From Trifolium pratense (taxonomy: Eukaryota > Streptophyta > Magnoliopsida > Fabales > Fabaceae), in the NCBI RefSeq assembly GCF_020283565.1, contig NC_060063.1:40572635-40636634 (forward strand): a DNA stretch of 64,000 bases, given 5' to 3'. The notes beneath the pieces were generated by a model. The model saw nothing but the letters and a program-made list of their open reading frames with translations. It searched no databases and was not told the DNA's origin. Both the position numbers and the translations under genes were made by a program. Positions 1-11,424 of this stretch are shown here, piece after piece. Numbering within the stretch: position 1 is the stretch's first letter; every line of letters begins with the position of its first letter.

Positions 1-733
1 AATTATGCAGATGTTGTCTGCTGCATATGGAACACTGAGTAACAACTCTATTTTGCCCTCTAACTGATATACTTGAAGGCCAAGCTTCAATCTCAAGCAA
101 GCATCTATAAAAGGCAATCAAGTCCAAGAGAAAGAGCAAGAGTTTTCAAGCAATTCAAGTCATACAAAACACATTCAATCTCTTTAGCTCAAAGTCTTTT
201 TCAAGTCACTCTTTTATATCAAAATCTGAGTACAAATCTCTTTAGAGTGCTTTCATCTAAGGTTCTCTTTTATAGTGAGTCTGAAAATAAGCTTAGAACC
301 AAATCATTTATATTGTAATTACTCAAGTCAATACGTGACTATTGATTGAGTGTTGTTTGGTCAAGGTGACTAGGAAAGTTCAAAGCTCTAGGAGCTTTGG
401 TAAGTTGTTGATCTTAGGTCAAGATCAAAGTGAATTTGTAAGTCTTGGATCTGTAACTTTTAAGTGATTCTAGTGGACAAACTCACAGGAGGTGGGGACT
501 GGACGTAACCCAAAGATTAGGGGTGAACGAGGATAACTCTTTGTGTTTATCTTCTTTCCCTTAACTTTTATTTTCTGCAACTGTTTTTACACAGCACAGA
601 TCATTCTTAGAACGATCTCACTGAACACAAAAATAATTTTATCACTAACTATTTATTTTGTGACTTAAGTTTAAATTTAAAAAGGGTCACAATTCAAACC
701 CCCCCCTTTCTTGTGAAAAACTTTGCTACTTCA
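1..733 (+). mobile_element. 3' part of a Copia-type LTR, cut by the window edge
   Basis: The block has the layout of a plant Copia LTR: a TATA box at about 106-112 (CTATAAAAGG), a transcribed leader, and an end with a long C-run followed by TTCTTGTGAAAAAC and a terminal CA at 732-733. The solo Sirevirus LTR at 1240-2321 ends in a very similar C-run plus TTCTTGTG, but this block is too diverged to be the same family. No primer-binding site follows it; LINE-derived sequence follows instead. It is therefore either a solo LTR or the 3' LTR of an element lying mostly outside the window. The left end and target duplication cannot be seen. Confidence 0.6.
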
Positions 734-778
734 AAGTAAACACTGCTACTGCTATATATGCTAGGAAAACTAGTTTGG

Positions 779-2420
779 GTAAAAATGAACTACAGTATTT
801 GGGTAAAAATGATTGTCCTTTAGCAAAGAGTGTTTGGTGTAATTTGCTAAATGGTGATGATAGAGATTGGTTTTTTGCAGCTGCTCTTGATTAGTGGATT
901 GTTTTGAATATGCAGCAGCATCTTTGGCGTGACTGTAATTTGAGTTGGGCAAGCGTGTGGACTTCCAGCTGCCACTTTCTTTGGTTGTGCGGAATAGAGA
1001 AGTGCACGGTGACTCTCGATTGCGACCTATGCAGCCTTGGCAGTTCATCTTGCGATGGGTCTTGCAATACATGACATCAATGTCAGTGGTATACTATTGT
1101 GCTATCAAATCGATAGAAGGTGGAAGAAGGTTGGTTAAGCTTGAACACATGTCAGCTGGTTGTGGTGGATTACTTAGAAATTCGGATGGTCAATGGCTTG
1201 GTGGTTTTTCGAGAAACTTAGGCCGGTGTAATGCGTATCTGTTGGAACAAAATTGATTTAAAAATGTTTGCCCCTAAATCTATTAAGGTTTTGATGATAA
1301 CAAAGTATTAATAAACAATTGGAAGGACTAAAAATTTAATTTAAGTGTGCAGGACTTAGATTCAATTAAGCTCTGATTAATGATCAGAAGATAAGGACTT
1401 CAGATGTTCGTAAGCGCTCAGAAGATCGAGAGACTCAGAAGTTGTACTCTTCAGACGATGGAGCATTCAGAACCTCTTAAGGTCTTAGCTTCATCAAACT
1501 CTGATGATCTTCTTGAAGTTTGTAAAGATTCTCTTTTGCAAGTCAACTCTTCTACCAATGAAGAAAAGGACCTTTCAAGCCTGATCAGAACAGCTAATCT
1601 CCTTTTGTCTGTCCTCTTTTGAGAACGTGGGTCATCAGTTGTGTTAGCTGAATAAGAAAAGTCTTCTCTGCAGTAGTCAAAGTACCTGAAACTCTTACTT
1701 AGTTTTGGATACAACCAAACTGCATCAAGACAGGCTGCTTGAAGACAAAAGGTTATCTACTTCAACGGTCATCCTTGCAACGACTCTTTCCTAGTCGTAT
1801 ATATACTAAAGGAATCAGTTGTAATATAATTATTGATCAAGGATTACTCGCCGAACAAACTCTGAATTCCTCATACAAAGCTCTGAACCTCTGAACTGTG
1901 TTGTTGCACTTTTAGTTCAAATATTTAGTATTTGTTCTTCTAGGTTCTGTCTAAGAGCTATTGTATACCTTTCATTACTAAACTATATCTAGTACTTGAG
2001 ATAACTTAAGCTTGTGTGCTTAAGTGTGAAGTCTTAAGCTTGTGTGCTTGAGCATTGTTGAGAAGTCTCTTGCTTGTGTGCTTGAGCAGTTGTAATCTTG
2101 TGTGATTATAGTGAAATCCCTTGGAAGTGCAAGGGGACTGGACTACTCTCGTTTTGTGGGAGGAACCAGTATAAATTGCTTGTGTGATTTCTCTCTCTCT
2201 CTTAACTTGTTTTATTGTGTTATTTATCCGCTGCTGTTGTAGTTAAGTTAAGAACTTGAAAAAGTTTTAAACTTGACTAAAACACAATTCAACCCCCCCT
2301 TCTTGTGTTTTCACACCTTCAGTATCTAGCGGAACTTTGGGGATTTTATCATGGTTTTTGTCTTGGGCGTGTAGCAGAGGTGCCACAAAGGTGCAAATTC
2401 ATATTTTTTTAGTGAAGAAT
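779..2420 (+). pseudogene. LINE remnant (zf-RVT/RNase H region), split by a solo LTR
   Basis: Reading 790-985 gives the tail of the zinc-binding region that follows plant LINE reverse transcriptases (DCPLAKSVW, then a Trp-rich WI...W...FLWL stretch). Reading 1150-1239 gives the start of the LINE RNase H-like domain (CGGLLRNSDGQWLGGF). At 1239 the domain is cut by the solo LTR, and it resumes at 2322 with AELWG-type sequence, which carries the catalytic-Glu region of this family. There is an in-frame TAG near 890, and the two parts lie in different frames. This is a decayed, non-functional fragment. The open frame ending inside the LTR is an artefact of the insertion. Confidence 0.7.
1240..2321 (+). 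mobile_element. Solo LTR of the Sirevirus-2 family
   Basis: The 1082-bp LTR starts TGTTGGAACA and ends CACACCTTCA. It is flanked by the 5-bp target duplication GTATC (1235-1239 and 2322-2326). It is the same family, in opposite orientation, as the LTRs of the full element at 50123-62469, sharing both termini and the CTTGTGTGCTTGAG repeats. Paired LTRs and internal sequence are absent, so it formed by LTR-LTR recombination. The TATA region is near 1797-1807. Short ORFs inside it are meaningless. Confidence 0.93.
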
Positions 2421-2668
2421 TTAAAATTTGTTTACCAAAAAAACCAAGAAATTGATATCTGATGAAAGAAATATAAAGTAAAATAAAATGCTATTTGATA
2501 CTAAAAAAAAAAAAACAACCTAGTAATTAATTAGTTAGTAGCCATAAAAATTGGGCAGGGATGATTTTTGTCTTTTCCGTTCCCTGAATCCGATGGGGGT
2601 TTAGATATTCCTGTATCTATCCTGATCTTTAACGGTGTTGAAAAATAGAACATCATTCCTGCAAATTC

Positions 2669-2790
2669 GCTTGGGTTGGTCTGGTGATATTGGCTTGGGA
2701 CCAAGGAGTGTGCTCCTCCTTAAGGTTTCAAGTTTGACTCTCTCTGGGGTCAATTTGGATGGCTAAATTAGCTTCTTCAAAATAAAAAAC
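2669..2790 (+). mobile_element. tRNA-derived SINE-like unit
   Basis: GGGTTGGTCTGGTGATATTG (from 2673) matches a pol III A-box head. About 45 bp later, GGTTTCAAGTTTGACTC (from 2724) matches a degenerate B box. The unit ends in an A-rich tail near 2780. It is clearly related to the better-preserved unit at 3753-3871. Confidence 0.6.
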
Positions 2791-3059
2791 ATCATTCATG
2801 CATGAACTTGAACTATATTTTGATAAAAAAAAATATAAAAATAAAAAACTACCAATTATGACTTTTTTTTAAGAAAACAATAGAGAAAATGATTTCTCAA
2901 AGATTCGCTACAAGGAAAAAAAAGAAACAAATTTAATGTAATTTTAGTGTTAGTTTAAAAGTTAAAAAAATATACATAATTTTAATAGACGGATTCGTTT
3001 ATAAGTTCGGATAATCCCATTTCCGTCCACTCTTTTCAATCAGAGAAAATACAAACCCA

Positions 3060-3689
3060 TAGGGATGACAATGGGTAGGATATGGGTAGGGTACTATATT
3101 GCCCATCTCCATACCCGCAGTTTGAAAAAATATTTGTACCCATCTCATACCCGCGTGGGTAACAACCTTTGTACCCGTCCTATACTCTATGGGTACGGTA
3201 CCCATACCCGTACCTGTTACCCGCAATTTTACTAAAATTAAATCGATCAATTATAAAATATTATATCGTTTTAATATAATTAATTTTTTTTAAAAGATTT
3301 AATGTTGACTCATCAAAATTATAAACAAAATTTTTACTAACCTCATGTTAAAGTTAATTTCTTTGTTGACATATTCACATGATGTTTGTATTATGTTATA
3401 AATAATTTTTTTATTAAAAATGTGTAATAGTTTAATAGTATTGTATTTTTTAAAATTGATATACATATGTAATTTATACGATAATATATATATATAAAAT
3501 AAATAAATATATATTATGCGGGTATGAGGCGGGGTGGGTACTAAGGTACCCGTACCCGCACCCATACCCATTCATTTTTGCGGGTAATTACCCATACCCG
3601 TTCCCGTACCCAAAATGCGGTTTTTACCCTACCCGATATGGGTATTTTTTGCGGGTGCCCGCTGGATATGGGTCAAATTGCCATTCCTA
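3060..3689. mobile_element. Non-autonomous hAT-type MITE rich in GGGTA/TACCC repeats
   Basis: The left end TAGGGATGACAATGGGT and the reverse complement of the right end, TAGGAATGGCAATTTG, are terminal inverted repeats. The 8-bp sequence CAAACCCA flanks both sides (3052-3059 and 3690-3697), the size expected for hAT elements. Both subterminal regions are packed with TACCCGTACCC-type repeats (3080-3235 and 3515-3675) around an AT-rich centre. No transposase is encoded. Confidence 0.85.
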
Positions 3690-3752
3690 CAAACCCAGAT
3701 TCATACTCAATTTATTCGAATTTTTCCGATCAAAGACGTTGGGGCTAACCCA

Positions 3753-3871
3753 TGTGGGTTGGTCTAGTGGTATTGACTTGAGACCTTAGAGTGTGCTTCT
3801 CTCATGGTCGTAGGTTCGATTTTTTCTGATGTCATTCGATGGACTAGTTCATACAGAACAAAAAAAAAAAG
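3753..3871 (+). mobile_element. tRNA-derived SINE-like unit with poly(A) tail
   Basis: GGGTTGGTCTAGTGGTATTG (A box, from 3755) and GTAGGTTCGATTT (B box, from 3810) are spaced as in tRNA-derived SINEs, and the unit ends in an A-run at about 3860-3871. It shares its layout with the unit at 2669-2790. It cannot be an intact tRNA gene because no cloverleaf forms and a long tail follows the B box. Confidence 0.7.
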
Positions 3872-4117
3872 ACTTTAAATAGGCCTCCATAAATGAGCCG
3901 TGGGATTAGTCTACTCAAATTAGTTGGTCATTGGGCCGTATACCTAATTGTTTTAAATAAATAAAAAAAATAAAAAATAAAAAAAGAAAAGAGACGTTGC
4001 AACGTTTCTTTCTTTGAAATCTCAAACCCTAATTTCTTGTTTGTTCCACAATTTCTCAATCAATTGCTCATCAATTTCTCAATCAATTCCACAATTCAAA
4101 CCCTAATTCACAACACC

Positions 4118-4663
4118 ATGATCGATTTTGCTTCTCATCATCATCCAACCCTGTTTTTCAACAAGGGTGATCATCATCTCGATGATCTTCAAACTGATAA
4201 GAAGAAAACATTCAACTCTGCCAAAGCACACACAACCTCCAAACCTGTTCTTCAACCACGTCAAACTAACGATCAAAATCGCATCTTGAAGATCACCTTT
4301 TTCTCCTCTTCTGTTCGTAACAAGGAGAAACAACAACAGGAGAAACCTTATTTGTGTCGTGTTTGCGAAAGGGCTTTTACATCCAACCGAGCTTTGAATG
4401 GACATATGAGATGTCACAGTTCCAAGAAGGGTACTTCTCCATTTTTGACTTGTCAAGATGCTATTGACTTGTCAAGGTTTTTGCCCCCAAAAACCTACAA
4501 GACCCGTAAACGTTCCAAGAGATTTGTCATTGATGATGATGTCCGTGAGGTTGCTCAATCATTGTTAGATATGTCTTGTGGGAAATCGTTATATTTTGAT
4601 GCGGATAATCACGATAACAACGGTAAAAGATTGAAGCTTTCCGATGAAAAAGCAAGGTGTTGA
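4118..4663 (+). CDS. Single C2H2 zinc-finger protein, probable transcription factor
   Basis: The gene encodes a 181-residue protein in one exon. I chose the ATG at 4118 because the open frame further upstream has no ATG and lies in a CT/CA-rich leader. One plant-type C2H2 finger sits at about residues 88-112, with CRVC, then FTSNRALNGHMRCH (C-x2-C-x12-H-x3-H). This is a variant of the QALGGH core: ALNGH has Asn in place of the first Gly. Basic clusters (SSKK near 112-116; KTRKRSKR near 130) look like nuclear-localisation signals. A His-rich N terminus and an acidic, Asn-rich C terminus complete it. A DNA-binding nuclear role is inferred from the family; target genes are unknown. Its 3' flank is duplicated downstream (4672-5186 and 6094-6593). 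Confidence 0.8.
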   Translation: MIDFASHHHPTLFFNKGDHHLDDLQTDKKKTFNSAKAHTTSKPVLQPRQTNDQNRILKITFFSSSVRNKEKQQQEKPYLCRVCERAFTSNRALNGHMRCHSSKKGTSPFLTCQDAIDLSRFLPPKTYKTRKRSKRFVIDDDVREVAQSLLDMSCGKSLYFDADNHDNNGKRLKLSDEKARC

Positions 4664-4671
4664 TGATCCTT

Positions 4672-5186
4672 TGTCTATTTGTGTTAATTGAATTGAATGA
4701 ATTGAATTGAATGAACAGGATTTTATCATCTTATTAATGTTTTAACTTGTGCTGTTTCGATGTTTTGGTAATGGAATTTATATATGAAGTATAGAATTGA
4801 AACACTTGAGTTTTTGTATGATGTTTTTATGTTTGAATTCATATTCTTACACTTGTTATTGTTTATTTCATGTGTCATTCTTTCATGAATTGATGAGCAT
4901 AAAAGCAAAACCAATGATCCTTTGCCAAAGTCACCTAGATTGGTAATAATGGTCTCATTAAGGTAAGTTGATATTTTTGGATTATCACAAAAATCTACTG
5001 ATGATCTCTCTGCTACTTTATTGATCATTTGGATTATAAGGTAAGTTAGCTTTCCATTAAGTTTTCTTATCTGACTCCGTCTAAGTAATTGATTGCTAAC
5101 TATTCATTTTTGCTGGTCATTTTGGTTTTAATCTTTAACACTTCTTGATGCATTCTATTCACCCATCACTATATGTCATTTGTTAG
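4672..5186 (+). repeat. Copy A of a 0.5-kb direct duplication (zinc-finger gene 3' flank)
   Basis: The block runs from TGTCTATTT to CATTTGTTAG and is nearly repeated at 6094-6593. Small indels separate the copies, for example ATGAATTGAATTGA only in copy A and TCTTGGCA only in copy B. It starts directly after the zinc-finger stop codon, so it is probably the original 3' UTR and downstream flank. Small ORFs on either strand here recur in both copies but show no protein features. Confidence 0.85.
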
Positions 5187-5830
5187 TACGAATCATTTAT
5201 ACTCTTTTCTAACTTCAACGTTATCCATCGTTCTATCTTTATCCTTGGTGTTTTCTTTTTTCAAAGCAGTTGTAATTGTACTTGTGAAATTTCACCAGTG
5301 AAACATTACAGAGATGGAACCGTCAAATAGATAGGAAAAAGGGGCAAAATTGTGTGTAAAAATGTTTATGTATTCTCTCTCTTTTTGTCATCAAATCTGG
5401 AGTGTTGAGTAAATCTAACTGTAAAATTTTACTGCAACACCGGTGAGGGACTTAGTTGAGCCCTCACCCTAAAAGCCACCTTGTTTTCGTGTGGGTGATG
5501 TTGTCAATTTTTTTGAATTACGTTTTAGTCTCTAAACCAGTTATTTTGTGCATGAGGCTTATCCTTTTCTTTTCCATTTATATATTCAATCTGCTTAGAT
5601 TTTTATTTTCCCTTTTTCTATATTAAGTCTTTTATTTTTGGTGCAATGCTTAATACACTCACATTTATATCAAGATTCGAGATGAAAACGATAATTTCTG
5701 CGGTTGCTTAAAACTTCTAATAGGGTTGTCGATTTCTTTTCACTTTTTTGTTATTCTGGATTTAAAATCTCCCTTTCAAATATTATTGTTTGTATCTTTT
5801 TGTATGTAATGGTGGGTGTCTCATAAACAG
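5187..5830. other. Intergenic AT-rich stretch, no gene recognised
   Basis: The sequence is T-rich with many TTTTT runs, resembling intron DNA in front of the exportin-like exon at 5831, whose acceptor AACAG lies at 5826-5830. I see no ORF, tRNA or clear transposon end. Confidence 0.5.
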
Positions 5831-6069
5831 ATTTTGAAGCACGAGTGGCCAGCAAGATGGCGAAGCTTCATTCCTGATCTTGTCTCAGCAGCTAAAACTA
5901 GTGAAACAATCTGCGAGAATTGCATGACTATACTGAAAGTAGGTTTATCCCTGTTTTCATTAGATTTTATTTCTTATGTCTATGACTAACTTAAAAAATG
6001 TCTGTTCAGCTTTTGAGTGAAGAGGTTTTTGATTTTTCGAGAGGAGAAATGACACAGCAGAAGATAAAA
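5831..6069 (+). pseudogene. Exportin-1 (XPO1/CRM1) gene fragment, two exons
   Basis: Exon 5831-5938 (36 codons) starts [18 protein letters not shown] and ends CENCMTILK. It is bounded by AACAG and a GT donor. Exon 6010-6069 follows after CAG, reading LLSEEVFDFSRGEMTQQKIK. Together they match a short contiguous part of the N-terminal HEAT-repeat region of the nuclear export receptor exportin 1. The preserved intron shows a DNA-level copy, not a retrocopy. The rest of the roughly 1075-residue protein is absent, and copy B of the duplication begins 25 bp later. It is a stranded fragment with no exportin function. Its surroundings suggest capture or duplication. Confidence 0.85.
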
Positions 6070-6093
6070 ATGTCATATGACTAACTTAAAAAA

Positions 6094-6593
6094 TGTCTAT
6101 TTTTGTTAATTGAATTGAATGAACAGGATTTTATCATCTTATTTTTGTTATAACTTGTTCTGTTTCGATGTTTTGGTAGTGGAATTTATTCTTGGCAATG
6201 AAGTATAGAATTGAAACACTTGAGTTTTTGTATGATGTTTTTATGTTTGAATTCATATTCTTACACTTGTTATTGTTTATTTCATGTGTCATTCTTTCAT
6301 GAATTGATGAGCATAAAAGCAAAATCAATGATCCTTTGCCAAAGTCACCCAGATTGGTAATAATGGTTTCATTAAGGTAAGTTAATATTTTGGATTATCA
6401 CAAAATCTACTGATGATCTATCTGCTACTTTATTGATCATTTGGATTATAAGGTAAGTTAGCTTTCCATTAAGTTTTCTTATCCGGCTCCATCTAAGTAA
6501 TTGATTGCTAACTATTCATTTTTTCTGGTCATTTTGGTTTTAATCAACACTTCTTGATGCATTCTATTCAACCATCACTATGTCATTTGTTAG
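6094..6593 (+). repeat. Copy B of the 0.5-kb direct duplication
   Basis: It is the second copy of 4672-5186, in the same orientation and about 1.42 kb downstream. The exportin fragment lies between the two copies. A short phrase (ATGACTAACTTAAAAAATGTCT) occurs both in the exportin intron (about 5983) and just before this copy (about 6076), which hints at how the segment was joined. Confidence 0.85.
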
Positions 6594-6817
6594 ACATAAA
6601 ATTTGCAAAGTTTTGTTCTGTCAAACACAGGTTGGTATGCTTATTGAGCAAGCTTCAAGGACGCCACTGGCACCGTTCAGGAAAAACATCTCCAGGTTCC
6701 TCCATCTTCTCATTTCACTTGTTGTGTCGATTCAAACTTATTTATTTACTGAGCTTAGGTTAATCACTGTAATATGTTCAATTTACGCGCGTGAAGCCTT
6801 TCTTATCGATTATTAAG

Positions 6818-6959
6818 TCAATGATCCTCATTGGTGGAGTGGAAGTAAAAACTGACATGAAGAAAATTGAGGAACAAGGAGCAAACATCTTGATCAGCTG
6901 GCCTGGTCGATTACATGACATGATGAATTGGACGGATGTTTTGGATTTCAAAAGTCGAG
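6818..6959 (+). pseudogene. DEAD-box RNA helicase exon fragment (RH18/Spb4-like)
   Basis: The frame SMILIGGVEVKTDMKKIEEQ, then GANILISWPGRLHDMMN and DVLDF, matches the stretch between motifs Ia and Ib of plant RH18/Spb4-type DEAD-box helicases. The exon-like segment is bounded by AAG at 6815-6817 and GT at 6960. Motif Ib, normally TPGR, reads WPGR here, as expected of a non-functional copy. The DEAD, SAT and C-terminal helicase motifs are all missing. In other frames the preceding 6620-6750 block has AG/GT-flanked sequence that I cannot identify. Confidence 0.75.
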
Positions 6960-7266
6960 GTATATCTTTCACTATTTATACAACATACATGCAGATACAT
7001 GCTGTAAAAGAATTTTCTGGATTTATTGTGCGATCATATTGTACAAATTAATTAATTCATGTTGTAGCTTCATGCTTTAAGATTCCTTATCTTCTACTGC
7101 ATTTGTGTATTAGTAGGAGTAGGGTTTAATTGTAATTGTGCCTACAAATGATGATTTTTGATGAGGTTGTTAGATTCTTAGATATGGGGTTCATGAATTA
7201 GATAAATACTATCATAACTTAGTTGCCTAAGCAGATAAATGCTTATTCTCTGCTACTCAAACTCAG

Positions 7267-7383
7267 GTTGCTGAAGAGCTTGATAAAACAGGATTGAGGA
7301 ACAAACAAAAACAACAAATGGGCAATGGCATGCAACATCAAAACAAAGAGTCTTCAAAGACACTTTTGGTTCTTCACATTGAG
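7267..7383 (+). other. Exon-like segment of an unidentified gene
   Basis: A 39-codon open stretch is bounded by CAG on the left and GT (GTATTG) on the right. It begins VAEELDKTGLRNKQKQQ and ends ESSKTLLVLHIE. Its length is a multiple of three, so it looks like a genuine symmetric exon. I do not recognise the parent gene. Flanks are AT-rich. With the exportin and helicase pieces it makes a third stranded exon within 1.6 kb. Confidence 0.4.
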
Positions 7384-7729
7384 GTATTGCTTATAAAGCA
7401 TGTCATTGAACTGGAGATTAGATCTGTGACTTTTATGGCTAGTGATTTCATTCTTTCATTTTAGTAGTAGAATCACTACAATTTTATTGCAACATTCATA
7501 ATTCAATTCATATTATTGTAGTTATTTCAATAAAAAAAAGGGGGGTTGATGATGCGGTGCCTATTTCTACAAGTCATGGGTGTGAAGAGATTCAATTTAG
7601 GCTTTTCCTTTGTTTGTTTTGTAGGAATGGTAGAGATTAAGATGCTAACTGATTATGCAAGTGAAGACCGTAATTTGTGCCAATGGATGCAAGAGGATAA
7701 AGAACTGTCTACTCATGGCCATTATCTTT

Positions 7730-8762
<1,033 letters not shown>

Positions 8763-9250
8763 ATTTGATTTCTTAGGGTTTATGTTCTCGATTAGATCTC
8801 TGTTAGGGTCCGGTTCTTGGTTAAATTTATGTTAGGGTTTGAATCTTGACTAATCATTATCTTGTAAGAAAGTTTCAATCTACTTTATAATGTAATCAGG
8901 TTAAATTTGAATTGAATGAGATTAACAGTCTTTGTTTCAGATGTAATTTTACACAAATCTAAGTTCACAGAATTTTCAAGTCATAAATTATTTTTTTCTC
9001 TGCACAACCACTTGTTTTCTCTACTCAAAACCGATATTCAAACACGATATGTGTTATTAAAATACGCTCTCAGAAATTGTGTCGAAATAACCCAACTGCT
9101 CATAATTTGTCCAAATTAAACAAACTTATACAAAGGCTTGAAAATCCATTAAACTCAAAGCTAAAAACACATAAAATGTGACTCTTTCTGCATATACTAA
9201 CATATACACAAAACTGTCACTAATCAATTTATTCATTCACAACATTCCCC
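8763..9250. other. Spacer between the H3 copy and PR-1, no gene recognised
   Basis: It holds the 3' flank of the H3 copy and, nearest 9251, the A/T-rich 3' flank of the minus-strand PR-1 gene. Short ORFs here lack any recognisable protein features. Confidence 0.5.
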
Positions 9251-9802
9251 TTACTTATCACCAAAACCACCATGGTTGAAGCTCAATGGCAATTCAAAAG
9301 CATCAACATCAAAAGGCCTCTGACCAATATAATTACCAGGAGGATCATAGTTACAACTAATAATCGTACTCCGACCATCGTTACATTTTACCTTAGCACA
9401 TCCAATGCGAACCGAATCGCGCCAAACAACTTGAGTATAATGTCCACATCTATAACCAACAGCACATGTATTACTATTGTAATCATAGTATTGTTTCTCA
9501 TCAATCCACATGTTAACAGCAGATGTTCCTGTAATGTCACCACTACTCCATGCTAAATTTTCACCATATGGACCCTTTGAGTGTACCATTTTGCAATTTG
9601 CTTTTAATTGGTTTACATAGTTTTGTGCATATGAAGCAACATTTTGATCCCAATATATTGGGCCAACACCAACTTGAGAACGTGCTTTATTGTGAATGTT
9701 GAGGTAGTCTTGTGGTGAGTTTTGAGCATATGAGATTTGTGTGAATGTGGTTATTAGGATTGCTATGAGAGGAAAGAGAAGTGAGATCATTGAGGCTCTC
9801 AT
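9251..9802 (-). CDS. PR1: Pathogenesis-related protein 1 (PR-1), secreted CAP protein
   Basis: This is a 183-residue intronless protein. Residues 1-26 form a signal peptide (hydrophobic [15 protein letters not shown], cleavage near SYA-QNS), so it is secreted to the apoplast. The CAP domain follows: [16 protein letters not shown] near 32-47, GENLAW near 80, [16 protein letters not shown] (CAP1 signature) near 120-135, and [15 protein letters not shown] (CAP2) near 150-164. Six Cys residues in the mature part suit the usual three disulfides. PR-1 proteins bind sterols and are classic defence markers. The [14 protein letters not shown] region corresponds to the CAPE1 peptide, but here the final Tyr is Phe and a 19-residue tail follows. 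A TATA box lies 63 bp upstream of the ATG. It appears intact. Confidence 0.93.
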   Translation of the reverse strand: MRASMISLLFPLIAILITTFTQISYAQNSPQDYLNIHNKARSQVGVGPIYWDQNVASYAQNYVNQLKANCKMVHSKGPYGENLAWSSGDITGTSAVNMWIDEKQYYDYNSNTCAVGYRCGHYTQVVWRDSVRIGCAKVKCNDGRSTIISCNYDPPGNYIGQRPFDVDAFELPLSFNHGGFGDK

Positions 9803-9865
9803 GTTGAGAAAAGTTTGTGTTTGATGGATTGTGCTTGGTGAGTAATTAGAGACAATGTAGAAGCC

Positions 9866-9873
9866 TATTTATA
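9866..9873 (-). promoter_or_regulatory. TATA box of the PR-1 gene
   Basis: On the minus strand the sequence reads CATATAAATAGG, a near-ideal plant TATA box 63 bp before the PR-1 ATG. That leaves a leader of about 30-35 bases, which is normal for this family. Confidence 0.75.
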
Positions 9874-9879
9874 TGCAAT

Positions 9880-11424
9880 AAACTTTGCTAGTAAGATATT
9901 CTCTTGTCCACACTTTTTTTGGGTGCCAAACACGCGAGTATCATCTACTCATAATTGTACCGTCTAATTTTTTAAGTTAGGTTGAATAAAGTGGTTGACA
10001 AAATTTTTGGTGAAAAATTTAACGCTGTTATATTTTTAAGGGTTTGATTAGAACTTAAAACCTATGATTAAAGAGAATCAAATTATATCATCCAAAAACT
10101 CTTCGATGATCTTACACATCCTTTAACGCAAATTTTTCTATTTTGTTATCATTTTTACATTGAATCTCAATATTTAGGGAATCTAATTTTTGTTTTATGG
10201 AATATACCTAGCGAACCTAATTTAGAGTATGTTTTTAATTTTGAAAAAAAAAAAAAAACACTGTTTTTAAATTTAAAAAACTATTTCTTTATGAGAAAAA
10301 AAGTAAAAACTGTAGTAGCTAACAATATACGTAAGTCTTGTCCTTATCAATTTCACCGATCTAATCCTTAATCCTCCTAACAAAATTTTCAACTAGTAAT
10401 TAACTAGCTAATAAAAATGGGCACACTAAATAAACATCATACGACTTTTTTTTTTTTTAAGACAATAAACATCATACTTACTACGTACTTGAATGCAAAG
10501 AAGTTTTCATTGGTTTGGATAAACTTTAAAATGAAGTATTACCAATTGGGCATTTAACTAAGGTGGTGGCTGAACGTGGAAGTAAGACATAATTAGAGGC
10601 TGCTAAGGGTTTATAATAGAATATACCCTCAATTTGTAAGATACATCAATTATCACTGCATATGGGACACAAGTTGCAAGAGCCACTGCCTTTCATCATG
10701 ACTTTTTTCTTTTTATGATAATTTCGAGGGATGAATGTCAAAATTATAACTTTAACTTATATATAATGGTTAAATATATTTTAAAGTTCATCTAAATATA
10801 TCAATTTTTAATTTTAGTATTTTTAAAAAAAATTAACTGTGTACTTTATTCTGTTTTTTATTTTATTTTATTTTATAAAAGAATGCTTATAACATTTCAT
10901 TCAAAATCAATTGATTAATACATATCGGTACATCAATAAAAATATTGGAACTAGTTAGAGATGTGTCTACCCTTATACTTTATCCTGTTATTGGATATAG
11001 TTGATCTGCACATGATATAATGTATGGCTTTCACCTATTTGAATGAAATTGCTTCAAAAAAAAAATGCTATTTGAATGAAATATCAATTTCTTTACAAAA
11101 AAAAAAAACATAAAATTTATTTTGACAAAAAAATAAAAATAAAAATTGTTTAGGCCCAATTGGAACTTTTGTTGCGTTTTTCTTTTCTTTCTAAAATTTG
11201 TTGAAAATTATAGAAAAAACACTATTATAGTTAAGCTATAAGATAATTGAATTAGCTTATCAAACTAAGCTATAAACTAATAAAAATAAACTAAAAGCTC
11301 GTGAGAAAAAAACATTACTAAATAGTTACTTTTTTTGTTATATGAACTTATAAGCTATAAACTATAAGGCATAATCTTAAAATGTGGTGTTACCAAAACA
11401 TGGATAATAGTAGAAAAAAAAGGG
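9880..11424. other. AT-rich intergenic region with transposon debris, no gene
   Basis: The first few hundred bases are the PR-1 upstream region. The rest is very AT-rich with A-runs. The 11180-11380 part repeats AAGCTATAA/TTATAGCTT words in both orientations, suggesting a worn MITE. No coding frame, tRNA or clear element boundary could be supported. Confidence 0.5.

Noticed and set aside
770..1256. A host gene across the ORFs at 770-1256
   Set aside because: The readings match LINE zf-RVT and RNase H with stops, and one ORF ends inside the solo LTR.
4037..4117. Upstream extension of the zinc-finger protein to 4037
   Set aside because: It has no ATG and its sequence is a repetitive CAATTTCTCAATCAATT-type leader.
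5187..7600. Helitron spanning the exon cluster
   Set aside because: I could not find a 5' TC and a 3' CTRR preceded by a hairpin at consistent positions, so capture is proposed without naming the vehicle.
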